Positions 48,931-60,113 of a DNA stretch of 64,000 nucleotides are shown here, in pieces. The stretch comes from Psoroptes ovis (Eukaryota > Arthropoda > Arachnida > Sarcoptiformes > Psoroptidae), in contig PQWQ01000040.1 of the NCBI GenBank assembly GCA_002943765.1, positions 206,918-270,917 of the forward strand, given 5' to 3'. A model generated the notes under the pieces. The model did no database searches and was not told the DNA's origin. It saw only the letters and a program-made list of their open reading frames with translations. The translations under genes were made by a program, and so were the position numbers. Position 1 is the first letter of the stretch, and each line of letters starts with the position of its first letter.

Positions 48931-51900
48931 TCAACAAACATCTTCTTGTTGCATGTTATCTTGTATTGATGATAATGATTTTGTTCCTGTTGTTGATAAT
49001 TCACCATTATTCACATAAGCTTCATTTGTATAACCTTGTAAATTTTCATTATCTCTCGATGATGATGATGATGCTATATCGGTTTTTGTTGGTTTTGCTA
49101 ATTGATCTAATGTTTCAGTGACAATATCGGTGATGTTATTGATTTGTAAATGGCTTGCGATATCATTTTTCATTTGATCATCACTGTCATTGTTATTATT
49201 ATCATTATTATTATTGTTATTAATACCAGTTTGACCATTCAAATTATTGCTACCATTCGACATCATCATCATAATATTATTCGATTGTTGATATTTAGAT
49301 TTTTCATTCGATTTCACATGTTCAATGTCGAAAAATATTTTTCCTTGACTCCAATTCAATATATTAACACATGGACATTCGATCATACAATAAAATAAAT
49401 ATGATAGTAGTAACGTAAACATGACATCGATTATAAAATTTTGTAACTGAAATTAAAAAGCCATTAATTAATCAAAATGGATGATAATCAATTGAAAGCA
49501 ATATTTACCATCATTGAATCACTCATTGATTGTACATCTTTGGTTGAAAATATACGATAAAATACGACTAAAATGTGTACCATAAAATATGAATATGCCA
49601 GTCTTGATATTGACCGCAATGGGGTCCATTCTAGAAATTTATTGAACAGACCTACGGATAAATAATGAGAAAAATTTCACTATAAATCAATGAAAATGCA
49701 ATAAATGAGTACACATACTGCAACGATTTGATGCAATCAAAAAGAAAATACCGGTAAAACCGACAGAACCGAAAAATCTTATCAATGTATGCCATGTTAA
49801 TGATAGAATCAATGATGGTGGACGATCTAAACGCCAAAATACATTATTCACTGCGATCGATATTTGTATCAATATAAATGATACAACCAGCACAGTGGTT
49901 TCAATTTCAAAACGTAATAAAATTTTAAAATCGACTAGAAGATAACCAGCCATAATGCCCATAAGAAAACAGCCAATATATGCTTGTGTACCATAACGAT
50001 ACCATGAATGTGATAATATTGTTTCATATAATGTATCGAATTCCAAGAAATGTACATCAGGTTTAATGCCAAATGCAATGAATGGCAGCAAATTCATAAG
50101 AAAACCAAGTATAATGATTGTCATGAAAAATATGTATGCACCACGTTTACTTAATTGATAAGCAATAAAAATGATGATTGGTGCTACAACCAATAATTGT
50201 ATCAATGCTGATGTCATCCATGTTGGTGGATTACACTGTTTGGGTATGAAATGAATTAATTTAAGACCTTAAAAATTCGAAAAAACAACATACCACCGGT
50301 AATATTGGTGCATGACGTGTGCCCATCGGTGCCATTTGTACATTATAATTCGATATAAACAGTAAACCATTCAATACGATTTGTGGATTAAGGCAACCAT
50401 CAAGCCATGACATTCCATTTTCCCATACTGGTGCACGATTCATAACGGGTAATAAATAAATAAATAATATTGAACCAATATACGTGGCGGCGAATTGTGA
50501 CCATAAACGTGCAATATACAACAGATAACTGTTTCTTGAAAATTTATCTTTTAATTTTTGATGAACATTGAAGCCAACAACCAGGCCGCTAATAATGAAT
50601 ATTGGTTCAAATGGTAACGTCGTTCGAAACCATGTATAACGATCACTACGCATTGCTAATGCTGGATATGTAGTGAATATACGTTTAAGGGTAACATAAC
50701 CGATTGTTGATTGTAAATTATAATAATTATATAAATGAATATAAATCATAAATAAAAATTTCATCGAATCCAATGAACTAAAACGTGAATGTTTAAACAA
50801 ACTTCTGGTATTGGTTATCATTGAAAATGAATAAAGGAATAAATTTGGTTTCATTATTAAATCATGTTGAAACATGACATTTCCCAGTTTCAGATTATTT
50901 TTAGCCGTTGTACGATCATAATTAATGTTGTAGAATTCAATTATTGTACATAATATTACGAATGCAATTAATGCTGTTATCAGTGTTCTATTTGAAGAGA
51001 TTTTAAATGATGAAATTATCATAAAATCAATGGAAAATAAATGCTGGAATAACTTACGCAGCGACCAATTGATGTGGTTTAAATTTGACTGGATCATCCA
51101 GCTTGTAACATTTTGGTCCCAGTTGTAATGGCATACGAAATATTGGATATGTCACTATTGATTTTTGATGAATTAATGATAAATTCATATAAGTTATCTT
51201 AGTTATAATTAAATGGGATCAATAACTTACAATTTTGTAGTAAATTTTCAATTTCATACTGTTTACAAAGATGTGGTATACAGAGGCCAGCACGATATAT
51301 GGTACCATTGGTCATTTGTAATAATTCAATGAGTTTATATGGTGAAAATAAATTATGTAGGCGGAAATTTTTCAAATATTTTCGCATTTTCATAAACCAT
51401 GGATGATTTGGGCTGACAATTTCTCGTAATTCTTCAATATTATTAACGACTGGATATGGGATTTTAACCTCCAACATACAATATTGTGATTTCACTGTCA
51501 GACCAGTGGCCGAATTTTGTGGTGATTCTAGCTCAAAACATTCATCCCATTCACCGAAACTGGAAAATTTCCCGTGTAATGTACCGGATTCGGGAAATCT
51601 TCCACGTACATCCAAGACTGTAAAAAATAAATTTATTTCAACCTGGTGAATTTTCAAATCGAATTAACTTACATCTATAGGCCCATGTTTCATAGCCACG
51701 AAAGCCACTAACACCTTGAAAATAAGAAGCGAAACATTCTGGTTGTACGGTGACATCTAGGCCTGTCACTAAGCCAAGCAATTTTTCCCATGTTTCTCTG
51801 GAAGGCAGATAATATTGATCCAATATACCATAAGCTGCAACAACACGATCAATCGTCTCGTTCATATGATTCGTAGTGATTTCATATGGTAAATGTCTAC

Positions 51901-52372
51901 CTTGTTCCCTGAGTTGTCTCATTTGATCAACAATATTCAGTTTACCCGATTTCATCATTGTTTCATCATCATCATCAACATCGGCCCATGGATCATCACC
52001 ATCATCATCTTCCCATTCTTCTGTTTCGGCACTTGGTGTCGATGAATGTATTGATGATGGTGAAACCTTTGATTCATGCTCATCATCATCAGTGTTGTGT
52101 TCATCATTGTTTACTGATGATATTGTTGATGGTAATATTGTTGTCGGTAACGATGATTTCATCGAAGATGATTCGACGCCATTCGACTCTGAATCATTAG
52201 CGACGATGCTCGAAGCTATTTCCGTATCATCATCTTCAACTGAACGTTTCAACAATGATGATCGATGATGTGGATATTGATGACAATCAATTTGATTTGA
52301 TTGAACAAATAATAATAATAAAACAATTAATGGAAATGATAATAACAGTAATTTAACGAATGCTGACTTCAT
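48931..52372 (-). CDS. Nose-resistant-to-fluoxetine (NRF-6)-type membrane acyltransferase-3 protein
   Basis: Seven exons: 52372-51673, 51617-51231, 51154-51058, 50987-50294, 50235-49719, 49651-49509, 49446-48931; 1017 residues, frame closes. Signal peptide MKSAFVKLLLLSFPLIVLLLLF, then a strongly acidic Ser/Asp/Glu stretch. The cysteine-rich NRF domain follows (LDVTVQPECFASYFQGVSGF, TLHGKFSSFGEWDECFEL, GLCIPHLC). After it comes a multi-helix acyltransferase-3 region (NLFLYSFSMI, FEPIFIISGLVVGF, WENGMSWLDGCLNPQIVLNG, then about seven further helices) and a long Asn-rich cytoplasmic tail. Members take part in lipid or drug movement across epithelia in C. elegans and have diverse roles in insects; biochemistry is unproven. 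The start at 52372 is preferred over an in-frame upstream start (52474) because it begins a clean signal peptide. Confidence 0.9.
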
Positions 52373-53507
52373 TGTAGCTTGATTTGAATCGGAAAATTTT
52401 GAAAATTTCAAGAAAATATTAAGAAATAATGGCTTCTTTTGAATAATTTCGCACACGAGTAAATCAATAAACATTAAATTTGAACGAATTCACTTTGATT
52501 CAATTATCATTGAAATTGTTGTTGTTTTTCTGTTGTTTTTTCCTTCAAATCATAAATAAATAAATAAATCTTGAATTTTGTGCTTGAATTTGTGAATTTG
52601 CAATCAATGAAAAATATCACAAACACACAAACAGATGCATAAATTATCATTCGAATTTTAGTTCTTCTTCTTCTTCTTATTTGTATTCGTCTTCATAAGA
52701 AATTGTTCATCTTGAATTATTCATTTTAATTTCTTAAAATGAATGATTTGATACAAATTAGTGTCAGAATATTTTTGAAATGACAATTATGTCTTCATAT
52801 TTATCACTGATTTACTCCAATTAAACTGATTGGACACTTGTTGATTTCTTGAGGGTTTCAATATTTGAAATTTTGGAAAATCAGAGAAAATGGTGACATT
52901 TGTTGATGCTTCATACACATTCATTCATTGATTATTGAAATGATCATTTAGTTGATTCAATTGAATTGAAATAAATCAAAAAATTCATGGCCATGTATAT
53001 CAATGAATATACATCACACATTCATGTGTTGAATATATATATGTGTCTCATTTGAAATATATGTATCACTTTGGTAGAAATAAACACAAACAAAACAGAC
53101 GAAGGATGTTTTGAAATCTCAAATTGTACTAATTCATGATTCGATTTGATTAAATTCGTTCGAATAAAGTATTTAAAGCATCGTAAATACTCGTATAAAT
53201 GTCTTTAGTCGATTATGATCGATGATTTAAGGATTGATGATTATTTGCCACTGTTTTGATGTACTTTTTTCGAATATTCATTCATTCATTCATTGATGCA
53301 TTGATCTGTGTATTTAAGAAAAGAAAATAAAAGAAAATTAATCAATGAAATCAATCAAAAACATTCGATAAAATTCATTTGATAAAATTTTTGTGTTTGT
53401 GTGTAATTTATCGTTGACTTTGATTGCATAACACACTGATTGATTGAGTTTCGAATATTTGAATATATTTGGCCATTTTTTATTGCTCAAATTTTGATCA
53501 TAATATT

Positions 53508-53587
53508 TTAGGTTGTCCCATAAGTTTTTGCCGTTTTTTGAATGAAAAAAAATTTAAAAAACGGCAAGAACTTATAGGACAACCTAA
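53508..53587. repeat. Foldback MITE, type II
   Basis: Copy 27. TTAGGTTGTCCCATAAG and CTTATAGGACAACCTAA, nearly perfect hairpin with an A-rich loop. Confidence 0.92.
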
Positions 53588-53919
53588 TATTTGATTTGAA
53601 AATTGTCGTTGTTTTTTCGAGTGTTGTTTATGAATGAATATCACCAATATTTTCGTATTGATTGGCTGACCTTAATGATTAATATTTTAATTCACAGTGT
53701 TATCAATGAATTTTTTTTTTTCGAAGAAAATTAATTTGATTCAATAAATATTGATGATGAATTTTGATGCCAAAAAAATGTGAAAATTGGTAAATAAATA
53801 GTGAAAATAAATACAAACAAACACTTCAATAGGAAATATAGTGACCAATATCCTGTTTCCTATTTGAAAAAAAATTCAATTTTTTTTTCAAAAAAAATCA
53901 ACACTCAATTAATATATTA

Positions 53920-54003
53920 TTAGGTTGTCCGAAAAGTTTTTACCGATTTTTCTCAATGATTTTCTACGATATAACCTGGCGAAAACTTTGCGGACAACCT
54001 TAA
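53920..54003 (+). repeat. Foldback MITE, type III
   Basis: Copy 28. TTAGGTTGTCCGAAAAG, core TTTTCTACGATATAACC, CTTTGCGGACAACCTTAA. Confidence 0.88.
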
Positions 54004-54870
54004 TATATTTAAATCTTTACACACTTTTAACAATTGATTGATTGATTGTGATAAGAGATGAGATGTCAAAACATACATATTAATCGATGTATAACCTCAT
54101 ATATATATTTCCGATCATTTACATAATCAAAGACGACAAAAACCATTGATTTTTCCGTCAAAATTCTTCGATTTTAAATGTCACCATTTACTTGTTTGTT
54201 TGATTGTTTGAATGATTGATTTTGACTGATTTTTGATCGATCAAAAAATGATAATCTTCGTAAAAGCTTATTATGACCATTGACTAATGATTGTATCTTG
54301 TATTATCTTTGTATTGAAGCCACACATAATACACAGGCGAGGACAAAGCACAAACAAATCCATGAACAAATTGATGTTCATTGTCGATAACAAAAATCCA
54401 TGGACAAAAATGCTGCTTGTTTTCACTGTGCAGCACACGCACACATCAATCAATCGATTTCCTTGTTGATTTGATTTTGTTGATTTGCTGTTGCTGCTGC
54501 TGCTGCTGTTGATGTCGTGGTCGCTCGTTGTTGCTGCTGATGTTTTTGTTGATTTTTAATTGTTGATTGTTGATTGGCTGAATTGATGCCAGTGGTGGAT
54601 TTACTGTGTGTTAATTGGTTGGATTTACTGTGTTTGAAGATATTTGACACAAACACACACATTCATACATTCACATTCATGTACTGAAAGTTTCTTTACA
54701 AAGTTTCTTTGAAAATTTACCTGAAATTTTCAACACAAATGATTCACAATTGAATCGAATGTTGTCGAAGAACAATAATAACAAACATTCGAATTTCGAA
54801 TGTTTTTTTCCCAATATTTTTTGATTGCGTGTCTTGTTTTGTTGTCGTTGTTGTTGTTGATGTTTATGTA

Positions 54871-54953
54871 TTAGGTTGTCCGAAATGTTCTGGCCGATTT
54901 TCATTTGGCAACTCTTGATTGATTAAGCGGAATGAACTTTTCGGACAATCTAT
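54871..54953 (+). repeat. Foldback MITE, type I
   Basis: Copy 29. TTAGGTTGTCCGAAATG, TTTGGCAACTCTTGATTG, CTTTTCGGACAATCTA. Confidence 0.87.
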
Positions 54954-55235
54954 GTATTTTATACAATATTTACTCATTATTATCTCAAAAGTTTTTTTTT
55001 TGAAAAATTTGACATGTTTAGCTTTAAAATATTGAATATCTCTTTCTGCATTTTCTTCAAGAAATTTTGTTGATTTTTTTCTTCATTTATTTCTTCTGAT
55101 TTGTTTGTTTGCTGAGTTATATTAGTATTACTCGTCGGTTAATACATAAATGGACAAAAAAGAGAAAGTGAAAGTTTTTTTCTTTACTAAATCTTGACTA
55201 AATCAATCAAACACATTGAGGCTATTGATAATGTA

Positions 55236-55316
55236 ATAGGTTGTCCGGAAAGTGTTGGTCGATTATATCGTAGAAAATGATTGAAAAATTGGCAAGAATT
55301 TTTTGGACAACCCAAT
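55236..55316 (-). repeat. Foldback MITE, type III, inverted
   Basis: Copy 30. ATAGGTTGTCCGGAAAG, core GATTATATCGTAGAAAATGA (the type III core reversed), GGACAACCCAA. Confidence 0.85.
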
Positions 55317-56440
55317 AATACAGAGCCAGATTGCCATTCAATTTTCTGGAAGGAAACTGAGCTTCAAAAATATGTTTAAGAAGGATTTATTTTTCATTTT
55401 CTTCAATTTGCTTGTCTTAATTTGAATTATTTTTCATAAATTTTTTGGATAATAATAATCTTCGATGAAAGAGAAAATGTGATCGAATCGGATCGTTAAA
55501 AATCCGGATTTTTCTGTTTTCAACCGTTTTACAAATCAATTTTTTCCGATTTATTTATTTATTTCGAATCAATTATCGCTTGTTCATGTCTTTATCGATT
55601 GATGGTGTTATCTCTGAAGCAAATTATCTTGAGCGACAACGATGGCAGGTTGATTTTAGACAAAATTAATTTTAATTTTGTCCAAAATCAAATTTAAACA
55701 CCCGAGCAACAAGCAAACTCTTTGAAAACAAAAAGGAAACGCTCGCATACGTCATTTTTGAATTTTTGTTTTTTTTTGAAAACAAAAAAAAATTCGAAAT
55801 TCGAATTTTTTTTTTCGGAAATTTTTATCGAAAATTTTTTTTTGCAAAGAAATTTTCCGTAAATTTTCATTTGTTTTTAAATTTTGAAATGATTTGAAAT
55901 CAAATTTGATTTCACATTTGATAAATTCAATCAAAAATTGAATCAATTACTTACATTTTATATGTTGAAATGAAAAAAACGAATTCACGTAATTTGGTTG
56001 AGATTAATTCAAAGTTTCAGAAGTAATTATTCCATAAATTTTCAATTATGAAACTAATTATCAAAATTGATTAATTACTTTTAGGAATTCAAAACAAACA
56101 AACAAATGAATGAATGCATATCATTAGCACGAGCTTACGCAATGAAACCAATGAAGATATCGATGAATTTCAATGCGAAACGATTAAAATTATTGAAAAG
56201 ATCATGAAAATACTGAAATTCAATATACTGAATTATCATAAATTATCATAATAAACACCAAATGAAGAAATAAGAAATGTTAATTCCTTCAAAACAATTC
56301 AAACAATTCTATTTGAATTCCATTTGTTTTTGATTATTATTGTTGCTGTTATATCATTGAATATGTATGAATGATGAAGATATTCTCATGTGATATCATC
56401 ATAAAAGCACAAAAACAAACAGAAACAAATAATGATAATA

Positions 56441-57518
56441 TTAGGTTGGTGGAAAAGTAATCTATTATTTTTTCATTTGATGGCTTTGATGAGGAATATC
56501 TCAAAAAGTATCCATCCGACAATTTCAAAATTAGGCTCGTTGGAAAGGTGATATTTTGCTGTACAAAAATTCGTTTATTGTTTTTTGCTAGGCTCACTAG
56601 GTCGTGAGATACAGCGGGTCAAAGATGAATGTAAGCAAAGAAAAAATTGGGTACATTTTACATTTTTTCTTGGACAAAGCCGTAAACGCAAGCTAGGCAG
56701 CTGAAATTGTGGATGATGTTTATGGGTCAGATACTGTATCAACCCATTATGCGCTATTTTGGTTTCGTCGATTCTGTTAAGAAATTTTCGATGTCAAAGG
56801 TCAGACCGATCGACCCTTGAAAATGTCGATAGAATCGTGGAACCGATCGAAGTAGACCGGCATGTTATCAGTCTTGACATAGTCCAGGAACTGAAGATTG
56901 ACCATGAAAAAGTTTCAAACCATTTTCACGGAGCAAAATCCTAAAAAAGGTCCATGTTCGGGTGTCTAACCATTTAGATTGAAAAAACATGATTTTCATT
57001 TGGTGGGACTAGAAGCTGATTATCCATTATTAATTTGTTCCATATGGTCCAAACGCTCAATTCTGATCTCTACTGTCAATAACTGGACCGTTTGACGATA
57101 GCGATCGACTAGAAACGGCCAAAAAGAAAGGTGTCGCATTCCACCAAAACATCGCTAGGTAACATGCATCTTTGATGACTCGCCGGAAATTTAGGGGGCC
57201 TGATTGGGAGGTTCTACTGTATCCACAACACAGTCCGGACTTGTCACTAAGCGGTTATCATGTTTTAGTCGGATTGCAACATTTCTTTGATGGTGAAAAA
57301 TTCGAATCTAGGAACGATTGTGAAAATCGAGTCCTGGGGTTTTTTACAAATAGGGACCCAGGCTTCTACAATAGGGCTATTATGAAGTTATCTTCAAAAT
57401 GGCTACAAATCATCGAACAGATCGGTGCTTGTTTGATCAAAATCGGACAATCCTAAGTATGTTAAATCAAGTCTTGAAGTTCGTATAAAAATAATAGATT
57501 ACTTTTCCACCAACCTAA
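56441..57518 (+). mobile_element. Defective mariner-family transposon
   Basis: 1078 bp element flanked by TA on each side. The 32 bp terminal inverted repeats (56441-56472 and 57487-57518), starting TTAGGTTGGTGGAAAAGTAA, match without a mismatch by eye. The interior carries a transposase relic full of stops and frameshifts. The size is somewhat below a full mariner (about 1.3 kb), so internal deletions are likely. Confidence 0.93.
56625..57456 (+). pseudogene. Mariner transposase pseudogene
   Basis: The relic begins MNVSKEKIGYILHFFLDKA, the usual N-terminal helix-turn-helix start. It drops in and out of frame through the DNA-binding region (VDRHVISLDIVQELKIDHEKV) and the catalytic part. The place of the third catalytic aspartate reads QHSPDLSLSGYHV, where the family pattern is PDL(A/S)PSDYH, so that aspartate is lost. 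Several in-frame stops lie between 56940 and 57165. It cannot make a working transposase. Confidence 0.85.
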
Positions 57519-57809
57519 TATCAACCAAAACAAATGATAATGAATAGCATCACATTGGCTGAAGCAGTATCAGCAGAAGCTTTTGGATTTGGCGAATCGC
57601 TGAATTGAAGAAAATTGAATAACAAACATTAATGAACACATATTGACAAACTGGCATCGAATATGTATTCGTATATGATTACGGCATACAAAATATGTAC
57701 AAGAAAACCAACCAGCCCCAAAAAACAAAAGAGAAAACATCCAGGCAAACAAGCAACGAGAAGAATGTTTGATAAAGATATTTAATGGTAAAAAGATATG
57801 TTTGAAATA

Positions 57810-57889
57810 TTCGGTTGTCCCATAAGTTCTTGCCGTTTTTCGAATGAAAAAAACATTAAAAAACGGTAAGAACTTATGGGACAACCTAA
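57810..57889. repeat. Foldback MITE, type II
   Basis: Copy 31. GGTTGTCCCATAAGTTCTTG and its inverted partner AAGAACTTATGGGACAACC; among the best-paired stems in the window. Confidence 0.92.
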
Positions 57890-58227
57890 TACTTCATATA
57901 TTTCAAGCAATTATCATCAGCCATCAAATCGAACCAAATGTAAAACAATTATCATCCATTAAGTCTTCACAAATATGCAGCAGCAGCAGTACGACTGGAG
58001 AACAGGTTTTTTTTTTGTTTTCTGCTGCTGTTGTTGGTATGGCCATAGTATGTAATATATTTAAAGATATTACACTTTCTCTTTTCGTTAATTTTTTCCA
58101 ATTTTCCAATCCAAAAAATTAGATTAGACAAAGAAGAACCAGAGAAAAAAAAATGTACAAATCGGACATTGATCGATCGGCGATACAAGGAGGCTATACA
58201 TGTCCAAAACCGGACCATGAAAATATA

Positions 58228-58307
58228 TTGGGTTGTCCGGAAATTTTTTGCCGGTTATATCGTAGAAAATGATTGGAAAATCGGCGAAAACTTTTCGGAC
58301 AGCCTAA
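58228..58307 (-). repeat. Foldback MITE, type III, inverted
   Basis: Copy 32. TTGGGTTGTCCGGAAAT, GGTTATATCGTAGAAAATGA core, CTTTTCGGACAGCCTAA. Confidence 0.86.
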
Positions 58308-58956
58308 TACAAAGTCTTCATGAGCTTAGAGCATCATTCGGATGGATTAATATTTGAATATTTGATCAAATCCCCATCGATTCTAGTGATTAATGATGAT
58401 CAATCAAAGTTCTTCGATCGAATCAATGTTCGTTGATTCGAAATTTGAATCCTGAAGATAAATAATGGAGTTTTGAAGAAAATTCAAACAAAATGTGCTA
58501 AATGGAAATTTCAAATTTTTGAATTTCATGCAAAGATAATTTGTCCAATTTGCATCAACATGTGAAAATCAAGAATAATAACAAATATCTGAATGAAATA
58601 TCGATGGTTGTTCGCATATGACACTTTTGATGGAAATCCAAAATTCAACAAAATGAACCTTAAAGTGCGATTGCATCTATCGAATAGTGTCCACCTGGAA
58701 GGTTTGTTCAAATAAAGTACGTACAAATAATCTTTGAAAGTACAAATTTTCCACAATTTCACACATTTGAAATTAACATCTTTGAAGGTTCTATGCATGT
58801 GTGTGTGCGTGTGTGTGTTTGGATGCCATCTTTGTAAACATAAATCAAACATCATAAATTAGCCTGTCATATTCATTCAATCAATCAATCAAATGATTGA
58901 ATGTCCTTCAAAACAAATCAAAATTATTATGAAGATATTCAGATTTTTCGAAATTA

Positions 58957-59036
58957 TTAGGTTGTCCGGAAAGTTCTGGCCGATTTTTATGAGCAATTCT
59001 ATTGATAAAGCCGAATGAACTTTTCGGACAACCTAA
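58957..59036 (+). repeat. Foldback MITE, type I
   Basis: Copy 33. TTAGGTTGTCCGGAAAGTTC, ATGAGCAATTCTATTGATAA, CTTTTCGGACAACCTAA. Well preserved, flanked by TA. Confidence 0.9.
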
Positions 59037-60113
59037 TACATTCAAAATGATTCGAAATGGACAAATACACAATGATTTCTTAATTACTTTCAAGCAAACA
59101 TGGAAGCCAAGTTAATTAATTCAATGATTATCAAATCAACAATTGATTGGTTGAATTTTAAAGATTCAAATATGAATGACATTTATTTTCTGGTAGATTT
59201 TTGGCTGTTTATTTTTGGGCTTCAAACACCAAATGATTTATGACTGAAATTTGCATTATTTTGGCTGATTTCAACTCTTTGAAAACATCAAAACAAATCA
59301 ACAATTTTTTTTTTGAACATTTTGAATGGATGAACATAATCATCGATTGACTATCGTGGATGATGATGATGATTGATGATCGTTGAGTGATTATTGAATG
59401 ATCAATTGACAAGTAAAATGTACAAATCATCATAAGAAAAACAACAAGTAGGAAAATTGACAAGTTTTGCAGTGAATTAGAGCGAAAATACAAGTGATTA
59501 TGAGGAAAATTTTCCGTTCGAAAAATGGCGCGAAATTTAAAATTTTAAATATTGCGTCCTACGTTGAAGACTTGGTATTATCAACACGATTATTTGCTAA
59601 ATGGATTCAATTATTATTCCTAATTATCATCAGGAAGATATCGAGACAAATCTTTGGATGTGATTTGTATGTGTTTTAAAGCAGCCTAAAAATGAATGCG
59701 ATTCCATTGTTTATTGGTCGTCTAATTTGTAGATTATCGCCGAAGTCGAATCCATTCGAATTGAATTGAATCAATGCATTATTGATCAATATTTTTTTCG
59801 TGAATTGAATCAAAAATATCAAAATGATTTGTGAAAACATCACGTTTCGAATGTGTATTGATATGTGTATTGATATGGATTCGATTTTCATTTCATTTGA
59901 TTTAAAACTATATCGATTCACAATTGAAAATACATCAATTTTTGATTGAAAATTTTAAGCGATTTAAATTTGTAATTGTTTAATCAGCTGTGTAAACGAT
60001 CAATCGGTCGATAATGGTGATTTTTGATTGAAATTTCAATTTAAAAATCTTCATAAATTATTACTGAATCAATCTTAAAAGTGTTGAAATCATCAAATCT
60101 CAAATTTAAAATC

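Larger units (their letters stand above)
52373..56440. other. Intergenic region with foldback elements
   Basis: About 4.1 kb without a supported gene, bearing foldback copies 27-30 and simple repeats. The left edge should hold the NRF-gene promoter. Confidence 0.55.
57519..60113. other. Intergenic region left of the SLC13 gene
   Basis: 2.6 kb with foldback copies 31-33. No gene is supported. The right end should hold the SLC13 promoter. Confidence 0.55.

Noticed and set aside
52373..52474. Upstream in-frame start (MFIDLLVCEIIQKK) for the NRF gene
   Set aside because: The ATG at 52372 begins a standard signal peptide; the longer start would bury it.
60081..60113. Upstream start of the SLC13 frame
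   Set aside because: The codon at 60081 is GTG; the first ATG in frame is at 60114.
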